Source: Actinomycetales bacterium (GTDB lineage Bacteria > Actinomycetota > Actinomycetes > S36-B12). From it: a stretch of 64,000 nucleotides of DNA. Both the position numbers and the translations under genes were made by a program. Numbering within the stretch: the stretch's first letter is position 1; the number at the start of each line of letters is the position of its first letter. The stretch is taken from contig JAGWVT010000002.1 in NCBI GenBank assembly GCA_018970765.1, positions 1-64,000 on the forward strand. The letters are read 5' to 3'. This document shows positions 42,510 through 50,076 of this stretch, piece after piece. The notes below the pieces were generated by a model that made no database searches, was not told where the DNA came from, and saw only the letters and a list, made by a program, of their open reading frames with translations.

Positions 42510-42930
42510 CAGTCGGTCCGTTCGTCACGCGCCTGACGGGTGCGGTCGGCAGGGCGCACGCAGGTGTGGCACCGGGCAGGCGATGGCGATTACCGGCGAC
42601 AAGCCGATAAGCCCAGTCCACAAGTGAACTAATTCCCGGCAGCCCGAGCATGGTTCCGATTGCTGGCCAAATTCCACGGCCCTGCAGCAAAATCAAGCGC
42701 ACAGCCATTCCGCCTCCGGCGTGGCGCGGGGTGCGGGTTTCAGCAGTGGCCGCAACATCGACCCACTGCAGCGCCTGTTCACATTTCGCCTGCGTGAGGC
42801 CGAGTTCTGCAAGATTGCTGTGCTGCCACGGCTGCCATGTCACATCGGGGGCGATGACTCGCGCCGCCCACGTGACACAACTTGTACAGAAGGCACAGTC
42901 CCCGTCGAACACGATGATCGGCGCTGCCAT
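42502..42930 (-). CDS. DUF393 family thiol-disulfide-type protein
   Basis: A 142-residue protein of the DUF393 (YuxK) family. The opening IIVFDGDCAFCTSCVTW holds the DGxCxxC motif that makes the family look like a thiol-disulfide oxidoreductase relative. The rest (GRGIWPAIGTMLGLPGISSLVDWAYRLVAGNRHRL) is the usual helical C-terminal part. The ATG at 42930 has GGAGG upstream. Its stop codon is in the third copy of the tandem repeat shared with the DUF2071 start. Confidence 0.85.
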   Translation of the reverse strand: MAAPIIVFDGDCAFCTSCVTWAARVIAPDVTWQPWQHSNLAELGLTQAKCEQALQWVDVAATAETRTPRHAGGGMAVRLILLQGRGIWPAIGTMLGLPGISSLVDWAYRLVAGNRHRLPGATPACALPTAPVRRVTNGPTVQ

Positions 42931-42965
42931 CGTGTCCCTCCACTTGGGCCTGAGGGGTGGGTTGG

Positions 42966-43331
42966 TTAGCTGAACGAATCTCCGCAGGCACATGAGCCGG
43001 TGGCATTCGGATTGTCGATAGTGAAGCCCTGCTTCTCGATGGTGTCGACGAAATCGATGGTTGCCCCACTCAGATAGGGGGCACTCATCCGATCGGTCAC
43101 CACGGCGACTCCGCCGAAATCTTTGAGAACGTCCCCGTCGAGGTTGCGATCGTCGAAGAACAACTGGTAGCGCAGCCCCGAGCAACCACCAGGCTGCACC
43201 GCGACGCGCAGCGTCAAATCATCACGACCCTCGGCATCCAGCAATGCCTTGACCTTGATCGCCGCTGCATCGGTCAGGACGATGCCGTCCGTAGTCGTGG
43301 GCACGCTCGAGGTACTGACATCTGCCGACAT
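42966..43331 (-). CDS. erpA: Iron-sulfur cluster insertion protein (HesB/IscA family)
   Basis: A 121-residue A-type Fe-S carrier. The three ligand cysteines are present: one in QPGGCSGLRYQ and two in GSCACGDSF at the C-terminus. A 15-residue Ser/Thr-rich N-terminal extension precedes the domain. The ATG at 43331 has GGAGG six bases upstream. It matches Rv2204c in place and size, from memory. It is divergent from nadA, whose product needs a [4Fe-4S] cluster, so the pair is functionally sensible. Confidence 0.92.
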   Translation of the reverse strand: MSADVSTSSVPTTTDGIVLTDAAAIKVKALLDAEGRDDLTLRVAVQPGGCSGLRYQLFFDDRNLDGDVLKDFGGVAVVTDRMSAPYLSGATIDFVDTIEKQGFTIDNPNATGSCACGDSFS

Positions 43332-43466
43332 GACTGCCTCCAAGGGGTCGCTTCCGTAGCAGTGTACGCAAGATTCCCCACACCCCGCATTCTGGACACC
43401 GCCGCGTTCCCGCAGGGCGGAATCCATGCTTCTGGCGTGGACGGGGTCGGACCGGGGGGCGACAAT

Positions 43467-44654
43467 GTGCAGGTGACTGCGGACCCGCAACTTTCCCCCC
43501 TGGCGCTACTCCTTCTGGGCCGCGATGCCGATCCGGCCAGTGAGCGTGGGGTGGAGTGCCCCGGTGACCTACCCCCGGCCTCCGATCCCGACCTCGTTGA
43601 GCGCGCTCGAGTGGCACGCGAAGCACTCGGCGAGCAACTGTTCATCCTGGGGCACCATTACCAGCGCGATGAGGTCATCCAATTCGCCGACGTCACCGGG
43701 GACTCGTTCAAATTGGCGAAGCAGGCTGCCGCGCATCCTGAGGCGAAGTACATCGTGTTCTGCGGTGTGCACTTCATGGCCGAGAGCGCGGACATCCTCA
43801 CCGCTAACCATCAACAGGTGATCCTTCCTGACCTGGCAGCGGGCTGTTCGATGGCGGACATGGCAACTGCCGCCCAGGTGGACGACTGCTGGTCAGTGTT
43901 ACGGACTGCGGACCTAGCCGATTCCACGATTCCCATTACCTACATGAATTCCTCTGCTGCGATCAAGTCGTTCACGGGCCTGAATAGCGGTGCCGTCTGC
44001 ACATCGAGCAACGCCGAGCGCAGCCTGCAGTGGGCCTTCGAGCGCGGTGAGCGAGTGCTGTTCCTGCCGGATCAGCACCTCGGACGCAACACGGCGGTTC
44101 GCGAACTTGGCCTGTCCCTTGATGACTGTGTGGTCTACGACCCACGCAAACCGGCCGGCGGCTTGGAGATTGAGGCCTTGCGTGATGCCCGCATGATCCT
44201 GTGGAAGGGGCACTGCTCGGTGCACGGTCGATTCACCCCCGAAACTGTGGATGAGGTGCGTCGACGTGTTCCGGGCGTGCAGGTCATTGTGCATCCGGAG
44301 TGCCGCTATGAAGTCGTGGAAAAAGCTGACGTGGTCGGTTCCACTGAGCGCATCATCGCAACAATCGCCAGTGCCCCTGCGGGCTCTAAGTGGGCGGTCG
44401 GCACTGAGTTGAACCTGGTCAAGCGTTTGGCACTGGAGCATCCAGACCAGACCATCGTCTACCTGGACCACACCGTTTGCTTCTGCTCCACGATGAACCG
44501 AATCGACCTGCCGCACCTAGTCTGGTCACTGGAAAACCTCGTCGGCGGCAACGTCGTCAACCGCATCACAGTGGACCCTGAGACCGCGCACTGGGCGCGT
44601 GTGGCATTGGACCGCATGCTCGCCCTGCCAGCACAGGTGGCGTCTCAGGACTAG
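43467..44654 (+). CDS. nadA: Quinolinate synthase A
   Basis: A 395-residue [4Fe-4S] enzyme condensing iminoaspartate with DHAP in NAD synthesis. Motifs include LGHHYQRDEVIQFADVTGDSF, FCGVHFMAESA, ADMA, and cysteines in CTSSNAERS and CFCSTMNRID. Its length fits the longer actinobacterial form. The GTG at 43467 is tentative; another GTG lies two codons later and a purine-rich ggggggc precedes it. NadB and NadC are not adjacent, unlike the usual nadABC operon. Confidence 0.93.
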   Translation: MQVTADPQLSPLALLLLGRDADPASERGVECPGDLPPASDPDLVERARVAREALGEQLFILGHHYQRDEVIQFADVTGDSFKLAKQAAAHPEAKYIVFCGVHFMAESADILTANHQQVILPDLAAGCSMADMATAAQVDDCWSVLRTADLADSTIPITYMNSSAAIKSFTGLNSGAVCTSSNAERSLQWAFERGERVLFLPDQHLGRNTAVRELGLSLDDCVVYDPRKPAGGLEIEALRDARMILWKGHCSVHGRFTPETVDEVRRRVPGVQVIVHPECRYEVVEKADVVGSTERIIATIASAPAGSKWAVGTELNLVKRLALEHPDQTIVYLDHTVCFCSTMNRIDLPHLVWSLENLVGGNVVNRITVDPETAHWARVALDRMLALPAQVASQD

Positions 44655-44664
44655 CAGGTCACCG

Positions 44665-44696
44665 CGTCAGTCCAGGCGGGCGTCAGTCCAGGTAGG
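44665..44696. repeat. 16-bp imperfect tandem duplication at a stop codon
   Basis: cgtcagtccaggcggg (44665-44680) and cgtcagtccaggtagg (44681-44696), 14 of 16 identical. The TCA of the second is the reverse-strand TGA stop of the MBL-rhodanese gene; the first copy holds the same triplet. Confidence 0.8.
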
Positions 44697-46122
44697 CATC
44701 ACCCAGCCGAGCGTGATGGTCGGGTACCGCGATCGGTAGTCCGGCTTTCGCAGCGTTTGCGAAGTCATCGTCAACATGGACCGGTGTTAGACCCGCCGAT
44801 TCCATGAGTGAGGCTCCAATCGAGGCACGAAATCCGCTGCCGCAGTAAACCCACACCGGCTCCCCGTTGGCGCGCGCCCACGATGCCACCTCACCCATCC
44901 TGCTGCGCAGTTCATGCAGCGGCAGGTGCTTGGCGCCTTGGACGTATCCGTTTTCGAACTCACTGTTTCGACGCAGATCCAGCATCGGCAGATCCGGATC
45001 GACCGCGAGCGCAGCTGCCATATCCGCATGAGTGGCACGGCGGTAGCTGCCTAGGGCACCGTTGACACCGTTGACACCGTTGACACTGACCCACTGCGTA
45101 GGTTGCCCAGTTGCGTAGGCGATTGGACGATCAATCCCGATTCGCACAAGTTCACGTTGCATTGCCTGGACCTCTTCAACGTCCGCACCTAGCAGAGTTA
45201 TTGGTGTACCCCAATCAATCAGCCAACCTAGGTAGGTCACTGCGTTACCGTGCACGTCGAAGGAAAGTGAACCCTGGACGTGTTCGCCTGAGAACAGGCG
45301 GCGATGCCGCAGATCCACCACCCACTCCCCTGCCGCTATGCGTCGAGCGATGTCATCGGCCGAGGCCCGTTGAGGCAGAGACAGATCTACCGGGCCGGCC
45401 CCGGCTTGATTTGCCGGTCCCATGTGCGCGTAGTACGCCGGATAAACATCAAGCCCCGCCATCAGATCCGCAACAAATGCTTGCTGATTCATCGCAAACG
45501 CCGGGTTGCTGGCCACTTGATCAGCAACTGTCGATGCGTTGCCCACCGTGGCTGTCGCGCTACAAAAGGATCCAAATCCATGCGTGGGGTAAACCTGCGC
45601 AGTCACGCTGACCTCTGCGGCTATGCGCCGCATTGATTCCCACTGAGCGCTGGCGAGTGGTTCCGTCAGGTCCGGGCCTAGCAGATCAGTACGCCCAACG
45701 CTGCCAAAAAGCATCGATCCACCCGTGAACACCGCGACGTCGGTGACGTCATCACTGACGACGTAGCTCACGTGATTAGGCGTATGCCCAGGCGTGTGCA
45801 GCACTCGCAGTGCACCGATGCCACAGGCAATCCCATCGTTATCGCGGATCTGACGGGCCTTGAAGCCGATTGCCATACCGTCTGGGACTACATACTCGGC
45901 GCCGAGCACCCTGGCCAGTTCGAGTCCCCCACTGACATAGTCGTTGTGGAAATGGGTCTCTAGCACGTGCGACGCAGTCCAACCCCGTTCGTCGAGCACT
46001 CCAAGGACGCGATCGATATCGCGCTGCGGGTCAATGACCACCGCCGCACCCTGACTACCGATGACGTAGCTGCGATCCCCAAGGTTGGTCGTCTCGATTG
46101 CGATGACATCGACCGCGCCCAT
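44683..46122 (-). CDS. MBL-fold hydrolase with two rhodanese domains (persulfide dioxygenase-like)
   Basis: A 479-residue sulfur-metabolism protein. The N-terminal metallo-beta-lactamase domain (about 1-225) has the THFHNDYVSGG motif of the ETHE1-like persulfide dioxygenase group and HTPGHTPNHVSY. Two rhodanese domains follow: the first (about 255-350) has no catalytic cysteine, while the second (about 370-470) has VYCGSGFRASIGASLM, with the sulfur-accepting cysteine. It probably oxidises or transfers persulfide sulfur. The ATG at 46122 has GGAGG upstream. A TACCCCTAGGGGTA palindrome 26 bases before the start suggests control by a CsoR-family repressor. Confidence 0.88.
   Translation of the reverse strand: MGAVDVIAIETTNLGDRSYVIGSQGAAVVIDPQRDIDRVLGVLDERGWTASHVLETHFHNDYVSGGLELARVLGAEYVVPDGMAIGFKARQIRDNDGIACGIGALRVLHTPGHTPNHVSYVVSDDVTDVAVFTGGSMLFGSVGRTDLLGPDLTEPLASAQWESMRRIAAEVSVTAQVYPTHGFGSFCSATATVGNASTVADQVASNPAFAMNQQAFVADLMAGLDVYPAYYAHMGPANQAGAGPVDLSLPQRASADDIARRIAAGEWVVDLRHRRLFSGEHVQGSLSFDVHGNAVTYLGWLIDWGTPITLLGADVEEVQAMQRELVRIGIDRPIAYATGQPTQWVSVNGVNGVNGALGSYRRATHADMAAALAVDPDLPMLDLRRNSEFENGYVQGAKHLPLHELRSRMGEVASWARANGEPVWVYCGSGFRASIGASLMESAGLTPVHVDDDFANAAKAGLPIAVPDHHARLGDAYLD
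45058..45084 (-). repeat. 9-bp in-frame repeat, three copies
   Basis: accgttgac repeated three times, encoding VNGVNGVNG on the reverse strand in the linker between the two rhodanese domains. Confidence 0.85.
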
Positions 46123-46147
46123 AACCCATCCTCCGCTCTCCCTTAGG

Positions 46148-46161
46148 TACCCCTAGGGGTA
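46148..46161 (-). promoter_or_regulatory. CsoR/CstR-like palindromic operator
   Basis: A perfect 14-bp palindrome TACCCCTAGGGGTA just upstream of the MBL-rhodanese gene, directly after a -10-like TAGTAT on the reverse strand (46159-46164 region). CsoR-family repressors, including the persulfide sensor CstR and the copper sensors CsoR/RicR, bind G/C-tract palindromes flanked by TA of this kind. With a persulfide-handling gene downstream, CstR-type control is the best reading. No CsoR-family gene is in the window. Confidence 0.65.
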
Positions 46162-46163
46162 TA

Positions 46164-46733
46164 CTAAAGGCCGGGCGCACCCCAGACGGCAAACCAACGA
46201 CTCAGGTCGGCTTCAACCGGCAGTTCGCCCTTCAATGCCTCGCGGACCTGCAACTCCATGACGTTGTCGCGATCCTCGCCAGACAACGGGGCGAACGGAT
46301 AGAAGGTGCCACGCTTGTAGAGATAGACCAACGCAAGGGTTCGCCCCTCGGGATTCTTGAAGGCGACCAATGAACAAAGCAACTGTGGGCCAAACCCGGC
46401 GTCGGTGAGGCTCGCATTGACCGCGTGCAGGTCCGTGACGATGGTCGGCACATCCGGCGGCTGTGTGTGAACGACGATCCAGGTGAAGCCGTGTTCGTCC
46501 CGCTGTACGTCAACGGGCGGTCCCTGGTCGGCGTCAAGCAGTTCACGAACCTGGGTAGCTAGGTCGGCAAAGGCACGACCTTCGGGTGCGCGAAAGGCCA
46601 CGGACCCAGAACCAGTGGAGACGAAGCCAAGCTCGACGTCCAAGGTGATGGCTGCGCTAGGCAGCGCGAACAGGGCATCCAGCTTCGGCCCCGTCGGCTT
46701 ACGACGGCCCATGAGGGAGTCAAAAAGACCCAC
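46164..46733 (-). CDS. PspA-associated protein PspAB
   Basis: A 189-residue cytoplasmic protein starting MGLFDSLMGRRKP and ending SRWFAVWGAPGL. The sequence fits the family named PspAB, found with HtpX and PspA in actinobacteria. It is the last gene of pspA-htpX-pspAB, four bases after the htpX stop. Its biochemical role is unknown; the association suggests help in envelope-stress response. Its stop codon is next to the promoter region of the MBL-rhodanese gene. Confidence 0.82.
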   Translation of the reverse strand: MGLFDSLMGRRKPTGPKLDALFALPSAAITLDVELGFVSTGSGSVAFRAPEGRAFADLATQVRELLDADQGPPVDVQRDEHGFTWIVVHTQPPDVPTIVTDLHAVNASLTDAGFGPQLLCSLVAFKNPEGRTLALVYLYKRGTFYPFAPLSGEDRDNVMELQVREALKGELPVEADLSRWFAVWGAPGL

Positions 46734-46737
46734 AGAT

Positions 46738-47646
46738 TTAGCGATCGCCTAGTTGCGCCGCGATTCTTGCAAGTTGCTCAAGTCGCTTCTCCAGGGGCGG
46801 ATGTGTCGCGAAGATGCGCTCAAGCGAGAACCCGCTGGTGGGCGCCAAGGCCGGGATCAACGCAATCGAGCTCACCGGCTCCATCTGACGCAGGTCCGAG
46901 CGAGGTATTCGACCCATGTCCCCGGTGATCTTCTGCAGGGCTCGGGCCAACGCTGTGGGACGACCGGTCACCAGCGCAGCTCCACGATCAGCGCAAAGTT
47001 CTCGATAGCGCGACAGGAGTCGGATCAGCAGAAATGATGCGATGTAGATCAGGACGCTTACCAAGAGCACGACCATGAACATCAGGGCCGTGTTGTTGTC
47101 CCGCCGATCACGCATCCCGAGACCACCGAACATTCCAAAGCGAACGATCGTTCCGGCCAGGATTGCGGTGAATGATGCGACAGCCATAACGGTCACGTCC
47201 CGGTGGGCAACATGGGATAGCTCATGAGCCAGCACACCTTCGAGTTCGTCTTGATCGAGGCGCTTGAGTAATCCTGTTGTTACCACGATGACCGCCCGCT
47301 TCTGGGACCGGCCGGTCGCGAAGGCATTCGGAGCGTCTGTATCAGCGATTCCGACCCGGGGCTTGGGCACATCCGCCAAGGCACACAGCCGATCCACGAG
47401 GGCGTGCAGTTGTGGTGCCTGCTCAGGCGTCACCACGACCGCGCGCATCGCCCCGAGTGCGATCGAGTCGGAGAACCACCACTGAGCGAAGAGCAGACCT
47501 CCGCTGATCAGCAGTACCACCATCGCACTGAAGCCGACCGCGTACAGCAGAACCGCGAGTATTACGTACAGCAACCCGAGGACGAACAGCGTGACCGTCA
47601 TTCGGGTGGTCAGGCCCCAGTCTGTTCCGTACCGGGATCGCGCCAT
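46738..47646 (-). CDS. htpX: Membrane zinc metalloprotease HtpX
   Basis: A 302-residue membrane protease of family M48. Two N-terminal helices (about 15-55), the zinc site VLAHELSHVAHRD near residue 139 and two more helices around 160-210 are visible; the third ligand lies in the ELCADRGAALV segment. It degrades damaged membrane proteins. It lies between pspA and pspAB, so its expression is probably tied to membrane stress. The ATG at 47646 has AGGAG upstream. Confidence 0.93.
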   Translation of the reverse strand: MARSRYGTDWGLTTRMTVTLFVLGLLYVILAVLLYAVGFSAMVVLLISGGLLFAQWWFSDSIALGAMRAVVVTPEQAPQLHALVDRLCALADVPKPRVGIADTDAPNAFATGRSQKRAVIVVTTGLLKRLDQDELEGVLAHELSHVAHRDVTVMAVASFTAILAGTIVRFGMFGGLGMRDRRDNNTALMFMVVLLVSVLIYIASFLLIRLLSRYRELCADRGAALVTGRPTALARALQKITGDMGRIPRSDLRQMEPVSSIALIPALAPTSGFSLERIFATHPPLEKRLEQLARIAAQLGDR

Positions 47647-47660
47647 CGTGTTGCCTACTC

Positions 47661-48371
47661 CTAACTCTTGCCCGGGCCGAGTTCCTTCTTCATGGCTTCC
47701 AACTGCGCGTTCACATCTCGCTCGCTGGCCATGCGCTCCAACTCGGCGGTGATGGAATCTTTCCCAGTTCCGATCTTGTCTTCCAGAACTCCCGTGCTGA
47801 CGAGCTCGTCAATGGCAGAGGCGCGCGCGGTCATTTCCGCGGTCTTGTCCTCGGCGCGTTGAATCGCCTGACCCACATCGCCGAACTCCTGAGAGATTCC
47901 AGTGAACGCCTCGTTGATACGCGTCTGTGCCTCGGCCGCAGAGTAGGTGGCCTTAATGGTCTCCTTCTTGGTGCGGAAGGCCTCGACCTTGGCCTGAAGT
48001 TGCTGGGCCGCATTGGACAGCTTTTCCTCCTGCGCCTGCAGGCTTGCCAACTGTTCCTGCATATCGGCAATCTGCTGCTGCAATCCGCTGCGGCGCGTTA
48101 ACGCCTCGCGCGCAAGGTCTTCGCGCCCTGCGGCCAATGCCGCGCGCGCCTGGTCCTCCAGCTTGGCACCCTGCTTGTCGAGGCCCTGAATCTGGAGTTC
48201 GAGGCGCTTGCGGCTGGTCGCAACATCGGCCACGCCACGGCGTACCTTCTGCAGCAGTTCTAATTGCTTCTCGTAGGAATAGTCCAAGGTCTCGCGCGGA
48301 TCCTCCGCGGCGTCGAGTGCACGATTGGCCTTCGACTTGAAGATGAGCATGAATCGTTGCCAAAGTCCCAT
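47661..48371 (-). CDS. pspA: Phage shock protein A
   Basis: A 236-residue ESCRT-III-fold coiled-coil protein. The start MGLWQRFMLIFKSKANRALD is the amphipathic membrane-binding helix, and four long helices follow (VADVATSRKRLELQIQGLDKQ, EKLSNAAQQLQAKVEAFRTKKETIKA). It binds stressed membranes. The ATG at 48371 has GGAGG upstream. It heads pspA-htpX-pspAB; no PspC or PspF is present, as usual in this phylum. Confidence 0.94.
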   Translation of the reverse strand: MGLWQRFMLIFKSKANRALDAAEDPRETLDYSYEKQLELLQKVRRGVADVATSRKRLELQIQGLDKQGAKLEDQARAALAAGREDLAREALTRRSGLQQQIADMQEQLASLQAQEEKLSNAAQQLQAKVEAFRTKKETIKATYSAAEAQTRINEAFTGISQEFGDVGQAIQRAEDKTAEMTARASAIDELVSTGVLEDKIGTGKDSITAELERMASERDVNAQLEAMKKELGPGKS

Positions 48372-48454
48372 GTCGGCCTCCGCTCTGAACGCTTGCGAGG
48401 CCCTCGGCCTCCTGCGTACCAGCGGTCAAATCCGCCGCTGTGTACCAACCCAGC

Positions 48455-48721
48455 CTAAGGCGTCGCCCCAGCCCGCGCCGAGGCCCGCCTGCGCCGCACC
48501 TCCATGCGCGTCAAGGCAACCGCAGCAATGATTACCCAGGTGCCGTTCAGGGGTACCGCCGCCCAGGCCGCCAGGGCAAATGAGTAGATCGTTAGCAGCA
48601 CTGAGCCGACCAGATTCATACCCTGGAACCGCCAGGAGGACGACGTGACCTTGCCGGTTGTCACTAGAAAGTAGGCCAGCAGGACGATGACGGACCCGAT
48701 GGCCCCCATGATGTGCACCAT
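48455..48721 (-). CDS. Small membrane protein (CBU_0592-like)
   Basis: An 88-residue protein with two to three helices: residues 5-22, 32-52 and 57-70, followed by a basic tail. The pattern, including SWRFQGMNLVGSVLLTIYSF, matches the short family annotated as CBU_0592-like. The function is unknown. Either the GTG-proximal start at 48721 or the ATG four codons in could be used. It lies alone between pspA and the divergent DUF3043 gene. Confidence 0.72.
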   Translation of the reverse strand: MVHIMGAIGSVIVLLAYFLVTTGKVTSSSWRFQGMNLVGSVLLTIYSFALAAWAAVPLNGTWVIIAAVALTRMEVRRRRASARAGATP

Positions 48722-48761
48722 CGTGTGATGCTAGGCCCACACCCCCAGCGCGTAGCGGCGC

Positions 48762-48767
48762 TAGGCT
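48762..48767 (+). promoter_or_regulatory. -10 box (TAGGCT) of a predicted leaderless DUF3043 mRNA
   Basis: TAGGCT, six bases, GTG at 48774. Confidence 0.55.
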
Positions 48768-48773
48768 CCTAAT

Positions 48774-49433
48774 GTGTTTGGTCGCAAAGTCGCCGCCCAG
48801 GAGCAGCCCGAACCTGACATCTCAGGGAGTGGAAAAGGCCGTCCGACCCCCTCACGCAAGGAAGCTGAGGCAGCCCGCAAGCAGCGGCTGACGATCCCGA
48901 AGGACCCGAAACTGGCTCGCAAAGCCTCGCGCGAACGCCAGCGTGAGGACCGCGACCGCGCCCGCTCAGGCATGATGGCCGGCGACGAGCGCTACTTCCC
49001 GCTCCGTGACCGAGGGCCGGTGCGCGCGTACGCACGCGACTTCGTTGATGCTCGATTCACCTTCGCCGAGTACTTCATCTTCGTGGCCATCGCCGTGCTC
49101 CTCATGGGTTTTGTCCCCAATCCGATGATTCAGCAGTACTCCACCGTTGCGTTCTTTGCCTTCGCCGCTCTGATCGCCATTGACACCGCGATTCTGCTCT
49201 TTTCGCTCAGCCGGAAAGTCAAGGTCCTGTTCCCCAAGCGTGAAGATCGTCGCGGTCTGATGCTCTACGCGGCCGTGCGCACCCTGCAGTTCCGACGGCT
49301 ACGCGTGCCACCGCCTCGCGTGCGCCGCGGCGGCGCGCCTCTACCAAGCCGAACTGGCGGAGCGCCCTCGCCAACAGGAGGCGTCAAGCCAGAGGGCAAG
49401 AGGCAGAAGCGTTCATCCAACGCTTCACAGTGA
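48774..49433 (+). CDS. DUF3043 membrane protein
   Basis: A 219-residue protein of a family restricted, as far as I recall, to actinobacteria. A charged N-terminus (GRPTPSRKEAEAARKQRL) is followed by RSGMMAGDERYFPLRDRGPVRAYARDFVDARF, the family core, then two helices (about 100-125 and 128-150) and a basic C-terminal tail with RRGGAPLPSRTGGAPSPTGG. The function is unknown. The GTG at 48774 is supported by TAGGCT six bases upstream. Confidence 0.85.
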   Translation: MFGRKVAAQEQPEPDISGSGKGRPTPSRKEAEAARKQRLTIPKDPKLARKASRERQREDRDRARSGMMAGDERYFPLRDRGPVRAYARDFVDARFTFAEYFIFVAIAVLLMGFVPNPMIQQYSTVAFFAFAALIAIDTAILLFSLSRKVKVLFPKREDRRGLMLYAAVRTLQFRRLRVPPPRVRRGGAPLPSRTGGAPSPTGGVKPEGKRQKRSSNASQ

Positions 49434-49445
49434 TCCCGGACAATC

Positions 49446-49661
49446 TCAACTCGGGCGAAGCCCCATCGGGCCGTAGACCTCACGGTCCCCTTCGAGCAGC
49501 GTGACCTGCTCGACACCCGCGTCGAGAAGCTCTCGCCAAGTCTCCCCGATCCAACTTTCGGCATCACTTTGCGTTGGGAAACCTTCAGTCACGGCGGCCG
49601 CTGGCGGTACCAGCACCGCACCGTCGACACCCTCATAGCGCCACATCCAAATCCCGGCCAT
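49446..49661 (-). CDS. Small conserved protein of unknown function
   Basis: A 71-residue acidic protein: MAGIWMWRYEGVDG, then TQSDAESWIGETWRELLDAGVEQVTLLEGDREVYGPMGL. The regular coding pattern and the final GPMGL motif look like a family of short actinobacterial proteins, but I cannot name it. The ATG at 49661 is chosen because the frame upstream runs into the riboswitch region. It converges with the DUF3043 gene. Confidence 0.65.
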   Translation of the reverse strand: MAGIWMWRYEGVDGAVLVPPAAAVTEGFPTQSDAESWIGETWRELLDAGVEQVTLLEGDREVYGPMGLRPS

Positions 49662-49748
49662 GCCACATCGTGGCACGTGCACGCGTGCCCAGGGTGCTGA
49701 TTCTTGACACGGCACCTGCAACGTGGTCGGATTCGACCGAAGGCGAAG

Positions 49749-49761
49749 TTCAATAATTGAA
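49749..49761. promoter_or_regulatory. AT-rich palindrome upstream of the cobalamin riboswitch
   Basis: ttcaataattgaa, a perfect 6+1+6 inverted repeat in the most AT-rich stretch of the region (about 49740-49800), which must also hold the promoter of the B12 operon. It could be an operator; nothing else supports that. Confidence 0.4.
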
Positions 49762-49771
49762 TGTAGACAAC

Positions 49772-49791
49772 TAAGTTCCAATAAGTTCCAA
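49772..49791. repeat. 10-bp tandem repeat in the B12 operon promoter region
   Basis: Two perfect copies of taagttccaa (49772-49781, 49782-49791), followed by taaaac. Changing copy number would change spacing within the presumed promoter. Confidence 0.75.
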
Positions 49792-49802
49792 TAAAACTGC
49801 AT

Positions 49803-49955
49803 ATCGTGTCCGAGTCCAGGGGAAGTCCGGTGTGAATCCGGCGCTGTCCCGCAACCGTGAGCAACCCGCGTCAGCGCGGGAGGCAAGTCGGAGCACCTGG
49901 CGGATACGAGCGGCTCCATCCGTCGAGGTAACGGGGCAGAGTCCTACGCACCACG
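49803..49955 (+). ncRNA. Cobalamin riboswitch
   Basis: The conserved aptamer is easily read: GGGAAGTCCGGTGTGAATCC, then GGCGCTGTCCCGCAACCGTGA, a GC-rich hairpin, and the B12 box AAGTCGGAGCACCTGGCGG at about 49885-49903. It binds adenosyl- or other cobalamins and normally represses the downstream genes when the ligand is plentiful. It lies directly before the eight-gene corrinoid uptake and salvage operon. The exact 5' and 3' borders are approximate. Confidence 0.95.
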
Positions 49956-49992
49956 ATGCGGTACCGGCAGCGCAATGCTGCGAATACCGCAT
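49956..49992 (+). promoter_or_regulatory. Hairpin at the end of the riboswitch (expression platform candidate)
   Basis: An 8-bp outer stem (49956-49963 with 49985-49992) encloses a 5-bp inner stem (49967-49971 with 49977-49981). No U-run follows, so it is not a standard intrinsic terminator. It ends just before ATGATG at 49995, so control of translation of a short leader frame (49995-50090) or of the first gene is likely. Confidence 0.6.
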
Positions 49993-50076
49993 TCATGATG
50001 AGCACGATTCATGACGAGCACTCAGCTCGGTGGCGCCGGGACCGCGTTCCGGACCGCTCACCGAAAGGCTCATACG

